This document shows, piece after piece, positions 60,589 through 64,000 of a stretch of DNA of 64,000 nt. The stretch lies in contig NZ_JBHFQG010000001.1 in the NCBI RefSeq assembly GCF_041949975.1, positions 1 through 64,000 of the forward strand, read 5' to 3'. Numbering within the stretch: position 1 is the first letter of the stretch; each line of letters opens with the position of its first letter. The translations under genes were made by a program, and so were the position numbers. Source of the stretch: Alteribacillus sp041949975 (lineage in GTDB: Bacteria; Bacillota; Bacilli; Bacillales; Marinococcaceae). Under the pieces are notes generated by a model. The model was given only the letters and a program-made list of their open reading frames with translations, had not been told where the DNA came from and made no database searches.

Positions 60589-62271
60589 GTGACTGATCCA
60601 AATGACAAACAAGTAAAACAATACACCGGTACGAAACTGCATGCGAAAGGCTGGGTGCAAGAAGCAGCGCTTCGTATGTTAAACAATAATCTGCACCCGG
60701 ACGTAGCAGAAAACCCAAAGGAGCTGGTCGTGTATGGAGGAATTGGAAAAGCGGCTCGTAATTGGGAATGTTATGAGGCTATTGTAGATACGTTGAAAAA
60801 GCTGGAGGACGATGAAACGCTGTTGATTCAATCCGGAAAACCCGTTGCGGTTTTTCCTTCTCATAAAGACGCACCAAAAGTGTTGATTGCGAATTCGAAC
60901 CTTGTACCAGCTTGGGCCAATTGGGAGCACTTTCTTGAGCTGGACCAAAAGGGGTTAATGATGTATGGACAGATGACAGCAGGAAGCTGGATCTACATTG
61001 GAAGCCAGGGGATTGTCCAGGGTACGTATGAAACCTTTGCCGAGTGTGCTAAGCAGCATTTTAATGGAGATTTGAAAGGGACGATTACGGTTACTGCGGG
61101 ACTTGGTGGTATGGGGGGAGCTCAGCCGCTCGCCGTTACCATGAACGGCGGTGTTTGTATCGCGATTGAAATCGATCGATATCGTATCAAACGCCGTATT
61201 GATACACAATACTTGGATGTTTACACAGAAAGTCTAGAAGAGGCTGTATGTTTAGCAAAAGAAGCCAAACAGAAAAAGAAAGCACTCTCTATTGGGCTGC
61301 TCGGCAACGCAGCAGAAATCCTGCCAAAAATGAGTGAAATAGGATTTGTACCTGAAGTGTTGACAGACCAAACCTCTTCCCATGACCCATTAAATGGGTA
61401 TGTTCCAATAGAAATGGATCTACAAACAGCCAATGAACTTCGAAAGAAAGATTCGGATTACTATATAAGCCTTTCAAAACAGGCTATTGCCTCTCATGTG
61501 AGTGCGATGCTTGATTTGCAGAAACAAGGATCGGTTACATTTGATTATGGAAACAATATTCGCCAAGTGGCAAAAGATGAAGGAGTTAAAAATGCATTTG
61601 ACTTTCCTGGATTTGTTCCGGCTTATATCCGGCCGAAATTTTGTGAAGGAAAAGGGCCGTTTCGCTGGGTTGCTTTATCAGGAGATCCAGCAGATATCTA
61701 CAAAACAGATGAAGTAATCTTAAAAGAATTTAGTGAAAACGAACACTTGTGCAACTGGATTCGTATGGCGCAAGAAAAAATTAGTTTTCAAGGACTTCCA
61801 TCCCGTATTTGCTGGCTTGGTTATGGCGAGAGAGCGAAGTTTGGAAAAATCATTAATAATATGGTGGCGAACGGAGAGTTAAAGGATCCGATTGTGATTG
61901 GGCGCGACCATCTGGATTCTGGGTCTGTTGCGTCCCCGAATCGGGAAACGGAAGCGATGAAAGATGGCAGTGATGCGGTGGCGGATTGGCCGATTTTGAA
62001 TGCGCTAATGAACAGCGTAGTCGGTGCAAGCTGGGTTAGTGTTCACCATGGCGGAGGAGTGGGGATGGGCTATTCTCTGCATGCTGGAATGGTGATTGTG
62101 GCAGATGGAACAAAAGACGCCGAAAAACGCCTCGAACGAGTACTGACTACAGATCCTGGAATAGGTATTATCCGCCATGCTGATGCTGGTTATGAACTTG
62201 CTGAAAAAACGGCGCACAACAAAGGGATTCACGTCCCAATGCTTAGAAAGGAACAGGGGGAAAGCAAGTGA
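60589..62271 (+). CDS. hutU: Urocanate hydratase
   Basis: About 560 residues from the GTG at 60589, nine to ten bases after AGGAAAGG; the ATG at 60580 touches the site. It is the full-length NAD-containing urocanase with LVVYGGIGKAARNWECY, MTAGSWIYIGSQGIVQGTYE, TAGLGGMGGAQPLAVTMNGG, QTSSHDPLNGYVP and VHHGGGVGMGYSLHAG. It converts urocanate to 4-imidazolone-5-propionate, step two of histidine degradation in the cytosol. The stop overlaps the hutI start. No hutH or hutP lies directly upstream, so step one must be encoded elsewhere or beyond hutG. Confidence 0.95.
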   Translation: MTDPNDKQVKQYTGTKLHAKGWVQEAALRMLNNNLHPDVAENPKELVVYGGIGKAARNWECYEAIVDTLKKLEDDETLLIQSGKPVAVFPSHKDAPKVLIANSNLVPAWANWEHFLELDQKGLMMYGQMTAGSWIYIGSQGIVQGTYETFAECAKQHFNGDLKGTITVTAGLGGMGGAQPLAVTMNGGVCIAIEIDRYRIKRRIDTQYLDVYTESLEEAVCLAKEAKQKKKALSIGLLGNAAEILPKMSEIGFVPEVLTDQTSSHDPLNGYVPIEMDLQTANELRKKDSDYYISLSKQAIASHVSAMLDLQKQGSVTFDYGNNIRQVAKDEGVKNAFDFPGFVPAYIRPKFCEGKGPFRWVALSGDPADIYKTDEVILKEFSENEHLCNWIRMAQEKISFQGLPSRICWLGYGERAKFGKIINNMVANGELKDPIVIGRDHLDSGSVASPNRETEAMKDGSDAVADWPILNALMNSVVGASWVSVHHGGGVGMGYSLHAGMVIVADGTKDAEKRLERVLTTDPGIGIIRHADAGYELAEKTAHNKGIHVPMLRKEQGESK

Positions 62272-63542
62272 CACAAAAGCTTTTTATTACAAACGCCGCA
62301 CAGCTGATAACGATGGAAGGGTATACGAAGAAACCAGCTGTAAAAGAAGCCATGTCGCACATAAATATAATTAAAAATGGAAGTATTTTCATTGAAAATG
62401 GCAAAATTGTGGAAACCGGGCCTGAAGAAAAGATTCGTCAAAAATACCAGGCCCATCTCCAATCAGCTAAACACATAGATGCCACAGGAAAAGTGGTGGT
62501 GCCTGGGCTGGTTGACCCCCACACTCACCTTGTTCACGCGGGAACAAGAGAAAACGAATATGCTATGCGGCTGACAGGCCGAAGCTATATGGACATTATG
62601 AAGTCTGGCGGCGGTATTCATGCCACGACACGAGCAACACAGCAGGCCAGCTTAAAGCAGCTGTATGACGAATCAGAAGAAAGATTAAATCAGTTTCTAT
62701 TGCATGGGGTAACCACCGTGGAAGCAAAGAGCGGATACGGCTTAACACTTGAACATGAGTTAAAACAGCTGGAGGTAGCTAAACAATTAGATAAGGACCA
62801 TCCGTTTGACCTCGTTTCCACCTTTATGGGTGCTCATGCTGTTCCAATGGATGAAAAAGATAATCCTGATCGTTTTGTTAAACGTGTTATAGAAGAGATG
62901 CTTCCGGAAGTAGCGAAGAAAAAGTTAGCTGTCTTCAATGATGTTTTTTGCGAAAGAGGAGTGTTCACGCCAGAACAGTCGAGAAGAATCTTAGAAGCAG
63001 GCAAAGAATATGGATTAACGCCAAAAATTCATGCCGATGAAATTGAACCATATGAAGGAGCAGAATTAGCGGCAGAAGTTGGAGCGATTTCAGCAGATCA
63101 TCTTCTTAAGGCTTCGGAGCAAGGTATAAAGAAAATGGCAGAGGCAGGAGTGATTGGGGTATTATTGCCTGGAACAGCCTTCTTTTTAATGGCTGAATTT
63201 GCCGAAGCAAGAAAAATGATTGACGCCGGCGTAGCCATAGCCCTATCTACTGATGCAAACCCTGGATCTTCTCCAACAATTTCACTTCCATTCATGATGA
63301 ATTTAGGTTGCTTAAAAATGGGGATGACACCTGAAGAAGTATTAACAGCAACGACTATAAATGCCGCCCACGCGATTGGATGTGCAGAAAGCATCGGCAG
63401 CCTCGAACCAGGTAAAAAAGCAGACGTCACTATTTTTAAAGTGCCGAACTATCTCACATTGTCGTATAAATATGGAATAAATCACGTGGATACAGTCGTA
63501 AAAGCGGGAGTACCAGTAGTTGAAGGCGGTCAGCTGAAATGA
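62268..63542 (+). CDS. hutI: Imidazolonepropionase
   Basis: 424 residues from GTG 62268, overlapping the hutU stop by four bases. Metal-dependent amidohydrolase motifs are VDPHTHLVHAGTRENEYAMR, KSGYGLTLEHELK, STFMGAHAVP, KIHADEIEPYEGAELAAEVG and LSTDANPGSSPTISLPFMM. It hydrolyses imidazolone-5-propionate to N-formimino-L-glutamate with Zn2+ or Fe3+. The operon order hutU-hutI-hutG matches B. subtilis. Confidence 0.95.
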   Translation: MTQKLFITNAAQLITMEGYTKKPAVKEAMSHINIIKNGSIFIENGKIVETGPEEKIRQKYQAHLQSAKHIDATGKVVVPGLVDPHTHLVHAGTRENEYAMRLTGRSYMDIMKSGGGIHATTRATQQASLKQLYDESEERLNQFLLHGVTTVEAKSGYGLTLEHELKQLEVAKQLDKDHPFDLVSTFMGAHAVPMDEKDNPDRFVKRVIEEMLPEVAKKKLAVFNDVFCERGVFTPEQSRRILEAGKEYGLTPKIHADEIEPYEGAELAAEVGAISADHLLKASEQGIKKMAEAGVIGVLLPGTAFFLMAEFAEARKMIDAGVAIALSTDANPGSSPTISLPFMMNLGCLKMGMTPEEVLTATTINAAHAIGCAESIGSLEPGKKADVTIFKVPNYLTLSYKYGINHVDTVVKAGVPVVEGGQLK

Positions 63543-64000
63543 GCAGGTATCCTTATCCTATGTTAGAGAGACCAAATCTAGTATGGTCCTGCCAACGGTC
63601 CGAAAATACAGACATAAAGGTACATGAATGGATTGAGACGGCAGGAGAAAATGAACCAAACTGGGCGGATTATGATGTAACTATTCTTGGTGTGCCTCTA
63701 TCAAAATCATCCATCAGTACTTCGGCTGCCAGTGAAAACCCGGAAGCGATGAGGCTGGCGTGGAAATCATTCACTACCTATAACCTCGATGAAGATATCG
63801 ACTTGGCCCAGCTAAGAGTGATAGATCTCGGAAATGTAAAACAACATGTTACGAGCATTGAATATACACATCAGCAAATTCAAAAGGTGATGGCTGCGAT
63901 GCGGGAGAGGCATCCGCACACACTGCCTGTTGTGATGGGCGGGGACCACTCGATTACAGCCATGCTCGTAAAAGGCTGGAAGCAGGCACACCCTCATGAA
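63539..64000 (+). CDS. hutG: Formimidoylglutamase, N-terminal part (runs off the window)
   Basis: At least 154 codons from ATG 63539, which overlaps the hutI stop. The N-terminus, MSRYPYPMLERPNLVW, is followed by the ureohydrolase fold with VTILGVPLS, RVIDLGNV and the first manganese ligand motif VVMGGDHSITAML. It cleaves N-formimino-glutamate to glutamate and formamide, the last step of the pathway. The 3' end lies outside the window. Confidence 0.88.
   Translation, partial: MSRYPYPMLERPNLVWSCQRSENTDIKVHEWIETAGENEPNWADYDVTILGVPLSKSSISTSAASENPEAMRLAWKSFTTYNLDEDIDLAQLRVIDLGNVKQHVTSIEYTHQQIQKVMAAMRERHPHTLPVVMGGDHSITAMLVKGWKQAHPHE

Overview
The window is 64 kb of low-GC chromosomal DNA from a spore-forming member of the Bacillaceae, probably a salt- or alkali-adapted one. 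The reasons are strong AGGAGG-type ribosome binding sites with many TTG and GTG starts, Bacillus-type families (YheC/D ATP-grasp, YpcP exonuclease, CBO0543, DUF4236, DUF4064, Bacillus-type hut genes), acidic lipoproteins, a NhaC-type antiporter and hydrolases likely acting on compatible solutes. No rRNA, tRNA or CRISPR array was seen. This genus-level guess is an inference.

Layout. 0-4.3 kb: end of an IS3-family element that has cut off the 5' half of a GH38 alpha-mannosidase-like gene, then a PRD regulator and a nitrilase-family hydrolase. 4.4-9.8 kb: small unknown genes, DUF1259, a FAD-linked 2-hydroxyacid dehydrogenase with a BASS transporter, and a secreted PHB-depolymerase-like esterase. 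10-20.5 kb: a sigma-54 activator facing a near-perfect -24/-12 promoter, a decayed aldehyde dehydrogenase start, a class III aminotransferase, hydantoinase A and B subunits, an APC permease and a decayed aldehyde dehydrogenase end. This resembles a GABA/omega-amino-acid island in decay. 20.6-22.6 kb: a small membrane/secreted protein pair and a secreted EEP-family phosphodiesterase. 22.6-26.8 kb: trehalose-type PTS EIIBC, a GH63-like hydrolase and a TreR-like regulator. 27.2-35.8 kb: mostly broken genes (secreted protein, amidase, symporter fragment, YtcJ-like amidohydrolase) with an intact DODA dioxygenase, an XRE-cupin regulator and an acyltransferase of the penicillin-acyltransferase type.

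35.9-40.7 kb: two arrays of degenerate ~50-bp repeats around a CBO0543 gene, a sigma factor, a lipoprotein/alcohol dehydrogenase junction, and a zinc-type locus (Zur-box-like site, ferredoxin remnant, CobW GTPase, SufU remnant). 41-46.1 kb: the most unusual locus. A single 997-residue ORF fuses a gamma-glutamyltranspeptidase to a membrane-embedded family 2 glycosyltransferase. An LCP ligase and a LysM polysaccharide deacetylase follow. Together they look like a cell-envelope polymer assembly set. 46.5-54 kb: a DUF4064 protein, a double-psi-barrel protein, an isolated DUF4062 (TIR-like) protein between intergenic repeats, a frameshifted DUF4236 protein, a membrane-anchored nuclease and YpcP. 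54-64 kb: a PBP3-type transpeptidase, a spore ATP-grasp protein, an acidic lipoprotein, an antiporter, a basic internally duplicated protein and hutU-hutI-hutG, the last cut by the window end.

About a dozen genes are truncated, frameshifted or interrupted, so genome decay is a main theme. Some single-base frameshifts could be sequencing errors, but truncations, a repeat insertion and nonsense codons cannot all be. Start codons were chosen by ribosome-binding-site spacing. Family assignments come from motif recognition by eye, without database searches.
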